A stretch of DNA of 30,192 bases from a virus. Of this stretch, positions 11,879-22,813 are shown in pieces; positions within the stretch are counted from its first letter, which is position 1, and each line of letters opens with the position of its first letter. Under the pieces are notes generated by a model that was not told where the DNA came from, ran no database searches, and saw only the letters and a list, made by a program, of their open reading frames with translations. The position numbers and the translations under genes are program-made. The DNA is taken from positions 1 through 30,192 of IMG/VR virus record IMGVR_UViG_3300046003_002654. One strand, 5' to 3'.

Positions 11879-14800
11879 TTAATTTCCATAAAGATTATAT
11901 TTATTCATTCCTGAAGTAGCTCTACCATACACATTTTCGCTGATTACCTTACCCTCAATTAGAGAATCTACATAGTTTTTATATTTATTCTCGTCCATTT
12001 CTTTTCTATAACTGTTTAAAATTCTAACCTTTTCATCATTAGTTTTCGCCTTTATAAGTCTATTTGTTTGATTTCCGGTCGCCTGTTTTACTCTTTCTTT
12101 TGAAATATCATTTCTCCAAAGAGTAATAGTTCTTTTCCAGTTTTCATCACTAGGAGATAGATTGAATTTATTTTTTAATTCTTCTATTATCTCGACTTCA
12201 TTTTTACCGTCCTTTATCATCTGTGGTATTATTTCTCTTTTCTCTAATAGTTTTTGAGCTGATTCTTTTGTCTGCTCTCTAGTTATGGCATTTTCTTTTT
12301 CCTGAAGGCCATAGTCGGATATTTTAATAAGCCTATTAAGGAGGGGAGTCATTTGGAATACTGTTTCAACCGTAGTATTGGTCGAGGTGTCATAAGTGGC
12401 AAACTGAAAAATACCTAAACTATTTGTAGTCCATTGTAGCATTTTTTGTAATGATCTCCAGCCACCAGCATTAAACGTAGTGTCGTCTATTACATTTCTT
12501 CCCCTAAAGGCGTCATAAGGATTTTTACCGGATAAATATGATACCCAAGCCGCCGGAATTGATATAGCCGGAGTAATAGAGGGTAATTGTCCAGCTCCTA
12601 TCGAAAATATTTGATTAAAACTTTCCAGCTTCCTGTCTTTAGCGAAATTCATCATCTTCCATAAAACCGCAGATAATAGTCTTCCGGTTTCGTCATGGGG
12701 TACTCTCATATAAACAGCTTTTCCATCTTCTTTAATACCAAGTGGGATAATAATATAATTTGTTTTGTCGTATTCAGAAACCTTGTCATAAAATCTCTTT
12801 AACCAATCGTCCTCATCATCATCTTTTTTACCAAGTAATAGTCCAAGAAGACCAGCCTGTGCGGCAAACATAGCTATTTTTGGCAGAAAATCAATCTTCA
12901 TCGTCTTCCACCAATAACCTTTTCTAGTATTAGGGCTTGTTGCTATTTGATAATCAGACTTTAATCCCTCTTTCATGATATTGGAAAACACAAAAAGTGC
13001 ATTTGTGGTTTTAGTTGAAGTTCCTTTTCTAGTCCAGTTTGGAGTTCCGGTATAGTTTCTTAAATTATAAGACAGTTTTTTACCAGACTCTCCAGCGCTC
13101 ATTCTTATTTTAGCTCCAGCTATTTTTGAAGTTATTTCTAGGGTGTTTGCACCTCTCCTCATAAATTCTAGCAACTTGATTATTCCTTTAACAACAGTTT
13201 TTCTAACAATGGGTGGTAGTTTTTTAAATCTTTCATCTGTCTTTATTAATCCATATCTTTCCATTATTTTACCAAACTCATCTTCTCTTGGATCAAAATT
13301 ATAATCATAAATAGGGGCTGTTATAGCTTTATTCTTTACAAGCTCCCTAGTAAAGTCGTCCATCTCACCTTGAGCATATTTATAAGCGGAAGGTAGGCTT
13401 TTAATATAGGCTTTTAATAGACCATATACAGTAGCGTCTCCAATCATCTTATAATTTCTCTTAAAGTCTCTAATAGGATTAAAAGCTAAAGCAAATCCCA
13501 TATTATAGGTAGTTACAATAGGCTTAAAAAACTTTCCATTAAATAGGTCAATCGCTTCTATTACGGCGTTTATACTATACAAAGAGTCTCTATTAAAACT
13601 TTCTGCGATGTATGGATCAACATCATAACTTTGCATTTTACCATTCTCTAATATTTCTATCGTTCCCTTTCCTTTTTCTGCTTTAAATACACTTAATTTT
13701 CCATCAGTAGTAATTCTCCTGCTCTTAGTTGCTTCATTCCCTAACATGTCTATCGTGGCTCTCTTTGCCTTCTGATAAGAATTGAGTCTATTAAGAGAAA
13801 CAGTTTTTAATATCGTTGAGGTTAATGGATTGGCTATCTCCTTGAAAGTACCCACTTGTTTTTTGATCGTTGCCGGCATATATTCTTCAATATAATCAAC
13901 AACTCTAAAAGAAGCGTAAGTATCTCTGTTTGGTTCTATTTTTTCTCTAAATAGTTCCTCGTTATAACTTCCAGCCTCGACTGCTTGTTCTACTGTCTTA
14001 AATACTATCTCGTGAAATTCTTTCAATTTATCAGCCATTAAATTGTATTTACTTTCCCCAATATTGTCTCTTAAATATTCTAACTGCTCTTTTGCACTAT
14101 CGGGAGTAAATCCATAAGGGTTGGCAATATCGGCTCGGTCGTTCATTATTCTGGTCAATGTTAGGTATTCCCCCATATCCTCCATTGTTATTCCGGAGAG
14201 TTCTAATGGTTGGATAATGTTATCGTTTATATCTTCTAACATTAAATAGTTGTCATTGTCGGAAAAAAGCACTTCTTCTAATAAATAAGCTGGGTTATTA
14301 TCTTCTTCTAATGCTCTACCACTAGCCTCTAGTTCCACCTGACGTTTTAGAATTGGATAATTAACATCATCTAGCTGTTGTCTAAGTCTTTCGGTGAATC
14401 TTTTATCTGCGTTTTTTTTATTATCAATTATTTTTTTAACTCTACTTTCAGCTTTTTCAAATCCAGCTCTCAAGTCTTTCTGTCTTTGTTTAACAATTTC
14501 TTCTCTGCTTCCGTTGAGTAATTCTTGAACAGCAAAGTATTCTGATTTTACTTCAGGCTTATTATCTAAGTATTTAAAGAAGGCTTTTGTAAACTGTGGA
14601 GCTTTTTCTTGTAAGAATCCCGGAGAGTTAAAGAGTACGGATAAAGCGTCCGCATAAAGTTCGGTTGAGCTGTATCTATATTTTGTGTAATTTTCATTAA
14701 CTTGATCATCAAAAGGCTTCCATAATTGAGTAAGGGCTTTTAATTCTCCTCTTATCTGTTTATTGCTAAAATTAGGGTCATTGGGTAACTTCTCTTTTAA

Positions 14801-17800
14801 ATACTTAGTAAACTTTGCTATCTTGGCTAGAATATTACCACCGGTTGACGTAGTAGTAGGAAGATAATCAATTATGTGTCCTAGCTCGTGAGCAATTACA
14901 GCTTTTCCGGCCTTTATCTTTTTTTGAGTAAATAAGGAAGCTAATACTCTAATTCTTAAAGTTCCAGATTGAGCGTCTCCTAATTTACCTCTCATACCCT
15001 TTTTAACTTGAGGATATTTTCCGGTAAGGTCTTTAATTAGGCCAATAATCTCAGGAAGTTCTATTGGCCTTACATGTTCCAAACCACCCATATTTTCTCC
15101 AGTTAGTTCTTCATAATCAGAATATCCCTTATCTTTTTTATCGTAAGCAGACTTATAACCATAATCATTACTTAACTTCTCATTCTTCTTGACAACCTCT
15201 CTCAATGCTTCCATATAAACACTCCTTGCGTTTATTTTTGAAACTTTGTCAATATCAGCTAAGGAAATCTCTCTAAACATCTGTTTATTCATATCATCGT
15301 TAGTCTCAAACTGTTCAAAAGGATTTTTACCGCTAGCAGATTTAATGGCTGGAGCTTCTCCTTTAATAATTGCTTTAATATCTGGAGTTAATCTTATTCC
15401 CTGTTGAGTTGTTTTCTTAACGGAGATGTCGAATGTTTCTTCATTTGTTTTTATAAATTTTTCCCTATCGGCAACTAATTTACTAATAACTGCATCGTCA
15501 AGAGAAGTTTTCTTTTTTAAAGCCAATCTTTTTAAGTAAGCGTCTTTTCCGTTTTTCAAGTCGGCTATAAATCCCTCAACATTATAAATTGGTTCTTTTG
15601 GCACCGCCTTAAATTTACCGTTTCCTAAAACATCGGTAATGATATATTGATTCTCATTAATTTGAAACATTGTGCCAACTTTCAAATCCTTGATGGTTAG
15701 TTGTCCTTTTACATAAAACTTCCAATCTGGATCTCCTTCTTTTGCGCCCTCTAGTAATTCCATTCTTTTTACTTCTTTATCTACCGGCAAACCCAAGTCC
15801 AACATTTCCACTTTTCCACCAGTTAAGTTTTCAATAATATTCTTAACCTGTCTATCATAAAGATTTGAAGCCCATTCACCACCAAATTTTAATCCTTCAC
15901 CAGACAGCGTTCCTTCTTCTTTTTCCATTATTTTATCTGCAAGACCCTTACCTAATACCTCGTCTAAGGTTTTTCCATTCCAACTACTAACACCCTCACT
16001 AATTACTCCCTTTTTATCAATATAAAAATTTATCACATTGCTTCCACTTTTAGGCATTATCTTAATATATTTCTTTCCTAAAGTGTCTCCCTTTGCTGAA
16101 ATATACCACTTAACATCTTTAACGTGAGTTGCTAAATTATACCTATTACTGGTTTGTTCTCCATTGATCCACGAGAAATATTCTGCTCCACTATCAACAG
16201 CTTCTTTTAAAGCTCGTTTAACAGATAGTTCTTGCCATTTTTTGAGGAGAGGGTTGTTTGGTACGCCGGGTTTATAATCTCCCATTAATTTATTTTCACC
16301 AACAGCTTTACCGATAGCTACATTTTTACTTCCACCATACGCTTCTCCTTCTCCTAACTTATTTTTAACTTTATTACCATTGTTATCAACAATCCAAAAG
16401 GTATCACCATTACTTTCTACCTTCCACCCTTTAGGAAGGAGTTTCTCTGGATTGGTCGGAACTTGATCAAAACCTCGCTGTCTTCCTTCTCTCGCCCAAT
16501 CGCTCTGCAATTCTTCCATAAAGGCCACTTTATTACCTTTGTAGGTTCTTTCATTCATTCGGAGATGAGAAATGACGTTTAGTTCGTCCCAATGAGATGA
16601 TTTAAAAGAGCCTTTAGGCGCTGGAGGAGTGTCATACGATACTAATTCTTCGTATTCCAACCCTATACCTCTTAAGTGATTTGGTACATCTTCAACAAAA
16701 TCTTGATTTCCGTCTAACACAATAACATCTCCACCCATTTCTTGTTCTATCGTAAAGCCTTCTTTCTCAAACTCATCTTCAATTTCTTTAAGTCTTTCTT
16801 CTCGTCTTGCCTCTAAATCTATTGGTTTAGAATTTCCCATTGGTGCCTTAATCAATATCTCTTTGTAGTTTTTACCGCCGGGTAGAGTATATTGAGAGTA
16901 CTTGGTGATATTTCCTCTATCGTCTTGTATGTTGCTAAGTTCTTGGAATCTTTCACTTAGCCCTTCCTGATTTATTTCTGTATCACTCATTTGATTAAGC
17001 TCTCCCAATTCAGCTTCTTCTTCTGTGGTTAAAAATCTTTGTTTTTCGCCCAACACAGTCTCCTCTGTTTCTTTTAATTCCGGAGCAAATTCTTTACCCT
17101 CAGCAACGACTGACTGGCCTTTAATGTTTTGGAATTGGTTTTTAGACACAATATAGGTTTCTCCGTCTTGAAGAAGTATCTTATTTCCTTTCAATTCGTA
17201 CGGTGTAAGTGATTCTCCTTCTGGAATTACTATCTTATTGCCATGTATATCTGTTATTGGTACATCTCTTTTTAATTGTATATCTGGGTATCTTTTCATT
17301 ATGTCTCCAGCAGAAAGACCTTTGGAATCTCTTAGGTATTGCTTTATTTCCTCAATGTTTTTAAAACCACTATCATCTTTTATCCAAGACCTTTTTGCGT
17401 TATCGAACTTCTCAAATCTAGCTATCCGGCTTGAAAGTTTGCTATCGTTTTTATAAAACTCTTTAAATATATCAAGGGCGGAAAGACGACTTACTTTTCC
17501 GGTAAATGACTTTCTAATTATTTTATATAAAACTCTATTGCTTAGATTCACAAAAGCATGAATAAAGTCAATTAAATACTGCACCCAACTCTTTTGAATT
17601 GCTGTTTGTCCACCACGATTATTTTCTTTTATTGCTTCTCTTGACGCCTCAGTAACAGCCAACTCTTGAGCCATATACTCTTTAAATAATTGATTTTTGC
17701 GATAATTTTTGCCTAAGTGTTTTTTAAATACTCTTGTGTATTTATCATATCTCCAAGATCCGTCAACACTACTTTTTCCCATAGTCTCTCTATTCTCTTG

Positions 17801-20800
17801 TTCAGACCTACTACTATAATAAGCAACAGCGTTCTGTCGTTCAGCGTCAGACATTAAAAGCCAACCAAAGTGTAATGGTTCGTGATAAATAGCTTCTTCT
17901 GTTAATTCTCTGCTCCAGCCACTAGCTATTGACATAATTCCAGTTCTTGAGTCGTGGCCACCAACAGCTCCCAAAATATCATCTAGGTTATTAAATATTA
18001 CACTAGAGTTAATATCCATTAACAATCTCCTATTAATAGATGGGTCTAGATTTTTTCTGAATTGAGCAATCATTCTTTTGACACCGGAGACACTCATGCC
18101 ATCTTCTAATTGCCTATCTGAAAGCATATACATTTTACTAATAACTTCCGAATCTGTCTTTTTGGTTTCTTTCTTTTTATCCATTACATTTTTATTTGCA
18201 AAGTGCATTGGATTGAGGTTATCTTCGGAAATTGAAAGATATATTTCATCAGATTTGTCTAGAGACTTTATTGCATTTTCTAGAAATTTATTACTAATAC
18301 GCCAGTCTTCTTCCGTATGACGAATTGGCATAATTATTACACCCTCCCTTAAACCATCTGACGACACCTTATTCTCTTTAACACTCAGCTCTATTGTCTT
18401 TTTCAATTTACTTTCTCCACCACTAACAGTCATGCTTAATTTACCGTTTTTGTTTTCAAGTATAATATCTGGCGCTCCAATTACTTTTACTATCGGATTT
18501 AAACTCTTAACAGCTGACTCTAATTCTTTTCTGTTTATTACGATCTGCTTTTTAAATCTAGGAGCAATCTGTTTAATATCAGGATATTTTCCTACAGTTA
18601 ATCTAGACATAACATAGCCATTGTCTCCCTGAATAACAATAAATCCACTCTCATCTTTATCTTTTGTTATTTTAATAGTCAATTCTCCTTCTAATGATTT
18701 AATAGCTTTTGATATTATTGCTGAATTGGGAACAATAACAGATTCTATATTGTTAAATACTTTACTTTTTACTTTAGATATAATTAAAGAATAAGCGTCG
18801 GTTGCATGGAAAGAGGTACTGTCTTTTTCTGATTGTATTTCAATACCTTGTAACTCATGCTTATACTCCTCTTTTGAAATGAAGGTAGAAGATTTTTGAA
18901 AAATATCTATAAGTTCATCTCTATCTACTTTAATTATTTTTTCAGTATCTTTTATGCTAGGTACTTCTGGGAAATCTGACATATCCATCTCGGTAGATAT
19001 AAACTCTTTTCCAATTGGTATATACATTCCATCACCCAGTTTGGTATCTAGTACAATGGCCACTTCTAAATTAGTGGCGTACATCTTGCCATTTTCTACC
19101 TTTACATTTGCCAGTATCGGAAGACTGGGCTTCTTTGAAATTACGCTTTTCACTCCATTTATAGCTGTTTCAACTTTAATTTTCTTAATAGTTGGTTTAC
19201 TTTGCAATTTCTTAACTTGTTCTTTTGCTCTCTTGTCAGCTTCTTGATCAACAACAGTATTGTCGTCGCGATAATCTGTAAAATTATTTCTACCGGACTT
19301 TTTCCAATTATCTCCATTTCTATTCATTGTATTTTTGTAAGTCTTTGAACTTTCAAATTCTACGTAAGTTGACTTCTTTTTATCAACTTCCTTCTTGAGT
19401 TTCTTGGTTTCTTCTATAAAGTCTGGTACTAATTCTATTGAAGTATCTTGTTTTTTATCGTCTATTCCATTTTCTTTTCTAATCTCATCATAAAGTTCTT
19501 TGAGTTTAAAAATCTCTCTTACTTCTTTTCCATTTAATTCTGATACTGATATTCTATCTCTACCGATTTTCTTGCCATCAAGATAGCCCCCGATGTTAAC
19601 ATGATATTCATCAGTATATGCTCCGCCTTGACCAGACATTAAATCTTCTAATGGGTCTCCTCTTTTAACATAATATTCAATCATATCTTTAGCGGCATCT
19701 CTGGCGGTTTTTATTTTAGTCTCCGGTTCAACTTGTTTCTTTGTAATACTTCTTTTTTCTAACCACTTTTTTGCTTCTTTTTCACTACTAAAATTTCTAT
19801 GTAGAGTATGGCCATCTTTTTTATATTCTACACGATAAGGTAATGGTTTTTTCCCAGTATATTCAACTTCACTAGGTTTAATAGATTGGGATTTGAGGGT
19901 CGTTTCTTCCTTAGTTTTAACTTTTTCTAAATAACTTTTATAGTTACCTTCCCCCCAAGCCTTATAGATTGATTCATTTTCACCCTCAGCTGTTTGAGAA
20001 ATATCAAAAGAAGGGTCATATTTCATGATTTCATTGATTAAATTCTGTCGTTCTATTACTCTCCTGTGTTCTCTTAATGTTGAGTATAAATTATCTTCAT
20101 TCCTTAATTCTTTACTCATTCTATCTATTTCATCTATTTGGATTTGAATACTCTTTTTTTCTTCAGGTGTTGTTGATAATTTCTTCTTTGCCAATAAATC
20201 ATCTTTACTAATTACTAAATCAAGTCTTTTACTTTGTAATTCTCTAGTTTTTTCTGGTAATTCTTTTGCAAATTCTTCGGGTGTCATATTCTCAAACTGT
20301 GTTCCCTTTATAACCTCTTGAGCCTGTTTAAATTCCGGTAATACAGTTGCTGTTACCTTTGGTAATTCCTGTCCAGTCTTCTGTTTTATTTCTTCTAGTT
20401 TTTCATTTATACTACTAATATCTTCTGGGTGTACATTCTCTATTGGATTCTCTAAGTTTCCAGTATCTTTTTTTACTAATATTTCTCCAGTTGTTTGACC
20501 AAGAGCGTCTTCTCTTTCTTGTAAAATTTTCTCAATATATTTTTTATCTTCTTCTGCCTCTGGCATGGCTCCTATTTTAGAGGCTTGATCAAAAACATCA
20601 TATAATCGTTTCAATTCATTTTTGGATAAATTAGATATATTATCTTCCACAAATTTAGTATTATTATCTTGAAGGGCTATGATAATATCTGCAACTTTTT
20701 TGTTTTTATCGTTTTGTTGTGGTGGCTCCTCAGATAATCCACCTCCGTCTGGCGGTACTTCCGGTAAGTTAATACTAGAATCTTTTATTTGGTTGGTTTG

Positions 20801-21943
20801 TTCTCCCCTACGTATAGATTGGACTGCTCCAAACGGCGCACCGACAACTGCTCCAGTAAAGGCACTTTCAGCCACTCCTTCAGATAATTTTCTATTATCA
20901 ACTCCACCGAGAACAGCCAATAAGTTTTGAGAAAACTGTTGTGATCCCTCAGTCAATCCCTCCTCTAACATTTGTATCGGGATATTCTTTAAACCTCGCT
21001 TTAATATTGACTTAGCTTCTTCCTTGCCGACGCCTTTCATAAACTTAATAAACGGTGCCGTTTCTAATAAAGCTGAACCAATACCATAATAAGTAGATAA
21101 AACATCTGCTTTGTCTATTTCTTCCGGTGTTAGCTCTTTAACGTCTTTATTTAATTCTCTAGCTGTTGATTCTGCGTAATCATCAAACGCACTACCTTTT
21201 TCTTGAAAACCCATAACTGCCATCATTGGTACTGGGCTTTTAGTAGCAACTGAGGCTGTCAAGCCCATAGCCATACCAGCTGTAACCTCATTGAATTTAG
21301 CTAAATAAATATCCGGTCTTAATAACGGATTAACAATTCCACTTTCCTGAATTAATGGCTCTAAGTACTCTTGTGGTATTTTACTTTCATCTACTAACTT
21401 ATTTTTTAAATATCCTCCGGCTGATTCTATTTTTTTACCAGCATATTCTACTGAGCTACCAAGTCCGGGTAATTTAGACACTCCCGGCATAATCATATCA
21501 GAAACTCCAATGCGATTTTCTTCTCTATCTGTCGTCATTTGTCTTCCCATACTCTTTAATCCAGTTCCCATGTTCTTAAATCCCTCAGTAAAACCTTTTA
21601 AAATAACTTCTCCCTGACCAATTCCAACTCTTTTAGCCTTTTGTCCAAAACTTATCTGCTCATGTTCTACTTGATCAACTGGTTTTGGCTGTGTTACTCT
21701 TGGCTCCATTTCTTGAAGGTCTAATTGCCTCATTGATTCTTGGTCATTATTAAGCCTTTCGTTTTCAAGAGTTTGTAAGTTTCTATTGTGTGCCACGTTC
21801 ATAACGTCAATTCCATTTGATTTGGCTTTTTTCCAGTTATCATAAGAAGATAATGGGTCAGTTTTCCAACTTTCATTAGAATTATTTTGACTTTCTACTC
21901 CGACGTTTTTCTTTTTCTTTTTCCATTCTTCAAAAGATTCCAT
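11879..21943 (-). CDS. Giant polyvalent virion protein (3354 aa) with sliding-clamp and zincin domains
   Basis: One intact 10,065-base ORF, a third of the window. Known polyvalent proteins of phages and conjugative elements are packaged and delivered with DNA. Regions in order: Lys/Asn-rich N-terminus; Gly/Ala/Met-rich membrane-active-looking region (about 95-385); acidic coiled region (385-690); a DnaN-like beta clamp (about 918-1248: LPILANV, LQGIEI, ATDAYSL near 1046, VIVPNSAI, SRLTVGKYPDI near 1117, ISNKFLENAI); a zincin H1354-E-P-L-H1358; a polyvalent-protein region (about 1680-2055: TLPGGKNYKEILI, SSHWDELNV, EELQSDW); a second zincin H2352-E-L-G-H2356 with likely third ligand E2428; and helical C-terminal regions (2540-3354: NPIRDFKRNY, FVFSNIMKEGLKSD, hydrophobic 3020-3035, YIIIPLG). 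The role (ejected DNA-protecting, clamp-like and proteolytic factor) is inference. Confidence 0.85.
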   Translation of the reverse strand: MESFEEWKKKKKNVGVESQNNSNESWKTDPLSSYDNWKKAKSNGIDVMNVAHNRNLQTLENERLNNDQESMRQLDLQEMEPRVTQPKPVDQVEHEQISFGQKAKRVGIGQGEVILKGFTEGFKNMGTGLKSMGRQMTTDREENRIGVSDMIMPGVSKLPGLGSSVEYAGKKIESAGGYLKNKLVDESKIPQEYLEPLIQESGIVNPLLRPDIYLAKFNEVTAGMAMGLTASVATKSPVPMMAVMGFQEKGSAFDDYAESTARELNKDVKELTPEEIDKADVLSTYYGIGSALLETAPFIKFMKGVGKEEAKSILKRGLKNIPIQMLEEGLTEGSQQFSQNLLAVLGGVDNRKLSEGVAESAFTGAVVGAPFGAVQSIRRGEQTNQIKDSSINLPEVPPDGGGLSEEPPQQNDKNKKVADIIIALQDNNTKFVEDNISNLSKNELKRLYDVFDQASKIGAMPEAEEDKKYIEKILQEREDALGQTTGEILVKKDTGNLENPIENVHPEDISSINEKLEEIKQKTGQELPKVTATVLPEFKQAQEVIKGTQFENMTPEEFAKELPEKTRELQSKRLDLVISKDDLLAKKKLSTTPEEKKSIQIQIDEIDRMSKELRNEDNLYSTLREHRRVIERQNLINEIMKYDPSFDISQTAEGENESIYKAWGEGNYKSYLEKVKTKEETTLKSQSIKPSEVEYTGKKPLPYRVEYKKDGHTLHRNFSSEKEAKKWLEKRSITKKQVEPETKIKTARDAAKDMIEYYVKRGDPLEDLMSGQGGAYTDEYHVNIGGYLDGKKIGRDRISVSELNGKEVREIFKLKELYDEIRKENGIDDKKQDTSIELVPDFIEETKKLKKEVDKKKSTYVEFESSKTYKNTMNRNGDNWKKSGRNNFTDYRDDNTVVDQEADKRAKEQVKKLQSKPTIKKIKVETAINGVKSVISKKPSLPILANVKVENGKMYATNLEVAIVLDTKLGDGMYIPIGKEFISTEMDMSDFPEVPSIKDTEKIIKVDRDELIDIFQKSSTFISKEEYKHELQGIEIQSEKDSTSFHATDAYSLIISKVKSKVFNNIESVIVPNSAIISKAIKSLEGELTIKITKDKDESGFIVIQGDNGYVMSRLTVGKYPDIKQIAPRFKKQIVINRKELESAVKSLNPIVKVIGAPDIILENKNGKLSMTVSGGESKLKKTIELSVKENKVSSDGLREGVIIMPIRHTEEDWRISNKFLENAIKSLDKSDEIYLSISEDNLNPMHFANKNVMDKKKETKKTDSEVISKMYMLSDRQLEDGMSVSGVKRMIAQFRKNLDPSINRRLLMDINSSVIFNNLDDILGAVGGHDSRTGIMSIASGWSRELTEEAIYHEPLHFGWLLMSDAERQNAVAYYSSRSEQENRETMGKSSVDGSWRYDKYTRVFKKHLGKNYRKNQLFKEYMAQELAVTEASREAIKENNRGGQTAIQKSWVQYLIDFIHAFVNLSNRVLYKIIRKSFTGKVSRLSALDIFKEFYKNDSKLSSRIARFEKFDNAKRSWIKDDSGFKNIEEIKQYLRDSKGLSAGDIMKRYPDIQLKRDVPITDIHGNKIVIPEGESLTPYELKGNKILLQDGETYIVSKNQFQNIKGQSVVAEGKEFAPELKETEETVLGEKQRFLTTEEEAELGELNQMSDTEINQEGLSERFQELSNIQDDRGNITKYSQYTLPGGKNYKEILIKAPMGNSKPIDLEARREERLKEIEDEFEKEGFTIEQEMGGDVIVLDGNQDFVEDVPNHLRGIGLEYEELVSYDTPPAPKGSFKSSHWDELNVISHLRMNERTYKGNKVAFMEELQSDWAREGRQRGFDQVPTNPEKLLPKGWKVESNGDTFWIVDNNGNKVKNKLGEGEAYGGSKNVAIGKAVGENKLMGDYKPGVPNNPLLKKWQELSVKRALKEAVDSGAEYFSWINGEQTSNRYNLATHVKDVKWYISAKGDTLGKKYIKIMPKSGSNVINFYIDKKGVISEGVSSWNGKTLDEVLGKGLADKIMEKEEGTLSGEGLKFGGEWASNLYDRQVKNIIENLTGGKVEMLDLGLPVDKEVKRMELLEGAKEGDPDWKFYVKGQLTIKDLKVGTMFQINENQYIITDVLGNGKFKAVPKEPIYNVEGFIADLKNGKDAYLKRLALKKKTSLDDAVISKLVADREKFIKTNEETFDISVKKTTQQGIRLTPDIKAIIKGEAPAIKSASGKNPFEQFETNDDMNKQMFREISLADIDKVSKINARSVYMEALREVVKKNEKLSNDYGYKSAYDKKDKGYSDYEELTGENMGGLEHVRPIELPEIIGLIKDLTGKYPQVKKGMRGKLGDAQSGTLRIRVLASLFTQKKIKAGKAVIAHELGHIIDYLPTTTSTGGNILAKIAKFTKYLKEKLPNDPNFSNKQIRGELKALTQLWKPFDDQVNENYTKYRYSSTELYADALSVLFNSPGFLQEKAPQFTKAFFKYLDNKPEVKSEYFAVQELLNGSREEIVKQRQKDLRAGFEKAESRVKKIIDNKKNADKRFTERLRQQLDDVNYPILKRQVELEASGRALEEDNNPAYLLEEVLFSDNDNYLMLEDINDNIIQPLELSGITMEDMGEYLTLTRIMNDRADIANPYGFTPDSAKEQLEYLRDNIGESKYNLMADKLKEFHEIVFKTVEQAVEAGSYNEELFREKIEPNRDTYASFRVVDYIEEYMPATIKKQVGTFKEIANPLTSTILKTVSLNRLNSYQKAKRATIDMLGNEATKSRRITTDGKLSVFKAEKGKGTIEILENGKMQSYDVDPYIAESFNRDSLYSINAVIEAIDLFNGKFFKPIVTTYNMGFALAFNPIRDFKRNYKMIGDATVYGLLKAYIKSLPSAYKYAQGEMDDFTRELVKNKAITAPIYDYNFDPREDEFGKIMERYGLIKTDERFKKLPPIVRKTVVKGIIKLLEFMRRGANTLEITSKIAGAKIRMSAGESGKKLSYNLRNYTGTPNWTRKGTSTKTTNALFVFSNIMKEGLKSDYQIATSPNTRKGYWWKTMKIDFLPKIAMFAAQAGLLGLLLGKKDDDEDDWLKRFYDKVSEYDKTNYIIIPLGIKEDGKAVYMRVPHDETGRLLSAVLWKMMNFAKDRKLESFNQIFSIGAGQLPSITPAISIPAAWVSYLSGKNPYDAFRGRNVIDDTTFNAGGWRSLQKMLQWTTNSLGIFQFATYDTSTNTTVETVFQMTPLLNRLIKISDYGLQEKENAITREQTKESAQKLLEKREIIPQMIKDGKNEVEIIEELKNKFNLSPSDENWKRTITLWRNDISKERVKQATGNQTNRLIKAKTNDEKVRILNSYRKEMDENKYKNYVDSLIEGKVISENVYGRATSGMNKYNLYGN

Positions 21944-21963
21944 AGATTATATTTTAAAAATAT

Positions 21964-22812
21964 TTACCAACCACGTTCTATCTCTAATAAAGTTTTTTGA
22001 TTATTCATTCTTAACTTTTCTATTTCTAACCTAGATTTTTCTTCTTTATTAGGATCAACATAAGATTGATTCTTTATGTTAAGTTTCTCTTTTCCACCAG
22101 CGTCTAATCCACCACTAAAATATTCCTTTATAGCCTCTCTTGTTTTGGCATTTGGTGCGTTGATTAGAAGTTTGGTATATACGTCTGAGTGATAACCTTT
22201 TCCACCATTCATTTCAACACTAGATTCTAGCATATCCTTAGCGTATGAAAGATAACTATCATCACCTCCAGCAACAGAACCTCCACCACTTCCTCCTTTA
22301 TGAGCCTGTTCATAATCCCAACGTCTTCTACTTTCTGCCGCGTCTGATTCATAGTTAGCTTGAGATTGCTTCGCTTGAGCCAAATTCATATCTCTGCTCC
22401 AAGCACTTTCCATAGCGCTTACTTCTGCCTGACGTTTAGCCGCTTCTGCTCCATAAAGTCCAGTCCATTTTTGAATATAATCGTTATAAACACCTTCTCG
22501 GCGAGTTCTTTCATCTGTGAGATTGGTGTAGTCAATAGAAAGTCCTGATTGGTACTTCTCAGCTAAGGCTCGTCTTTGTGTTGGGTCTGAGATGTCTTTG
22601 TACTTATCTAGTCCGGCGATTGCACCACCAAGAACATTTTGTTGACTCTCGTTTATCTTTTGACTTAACGCTGGATCTTGAGCTTTACGATACTCGTCTT
22701 GTAGTTGGTATGGTAGTTTGGCAACCTCCCCAGCAAAAGAGGCATATTTGTTTTGTGCCTTCTCTAGTTTTTGACTAGCACTTTTCATACCACTTAAATA
22801 GTTTTTTGCCAT
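21964..22812 (-). CDS. Probable virion (internal) protein, 282 aa
   Basis: Not recognised by family. A long helical N-terminal part (1-170) is rich in Gln, Ala, Lys and Arg, with a Tyr/Ala pattern (SRDMNLAQAKQSQANYESDAAESRRRWDYEQ). A Gly hinge (KGGSGGGSVAGG, about 171-182) leads to a C-terminal globular part, ending in another helix. Position between the giant ejected protein and tail genes, and the helical Ala/Gln composition, resemble internal core/ejection proteins of podoviruses (T7 gp14-15 logic). Role is inferred from context. Confidence 0.55.
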   Translation of the reverse strand: MAKNYLSGMKSASQKLEKAQNKYASFAGEVAKLPYQLQDEYRKAQDPALSQKINESQQNVLGGAIAGLDKYKDISDPTQRRALAEKYQSGLSIDYTNLTDERTRREGVYNDYIQKWTGLYGAEAAKRQAEVSAMESAWSRDMNLAQAKQSQANYESDAAESRRRWDYEQAHKGGSGGGSVAGGDDSYLSYAKDMLESSVEMNGGKGYHSDVYTKLLINAPNAKTREAIKEYFSGGLDAGGKEKLNIKNQSYVDPNKEEKSRLEIEKLRMNNQKTLLEIERGW

Positions 22813-22813
22813 A

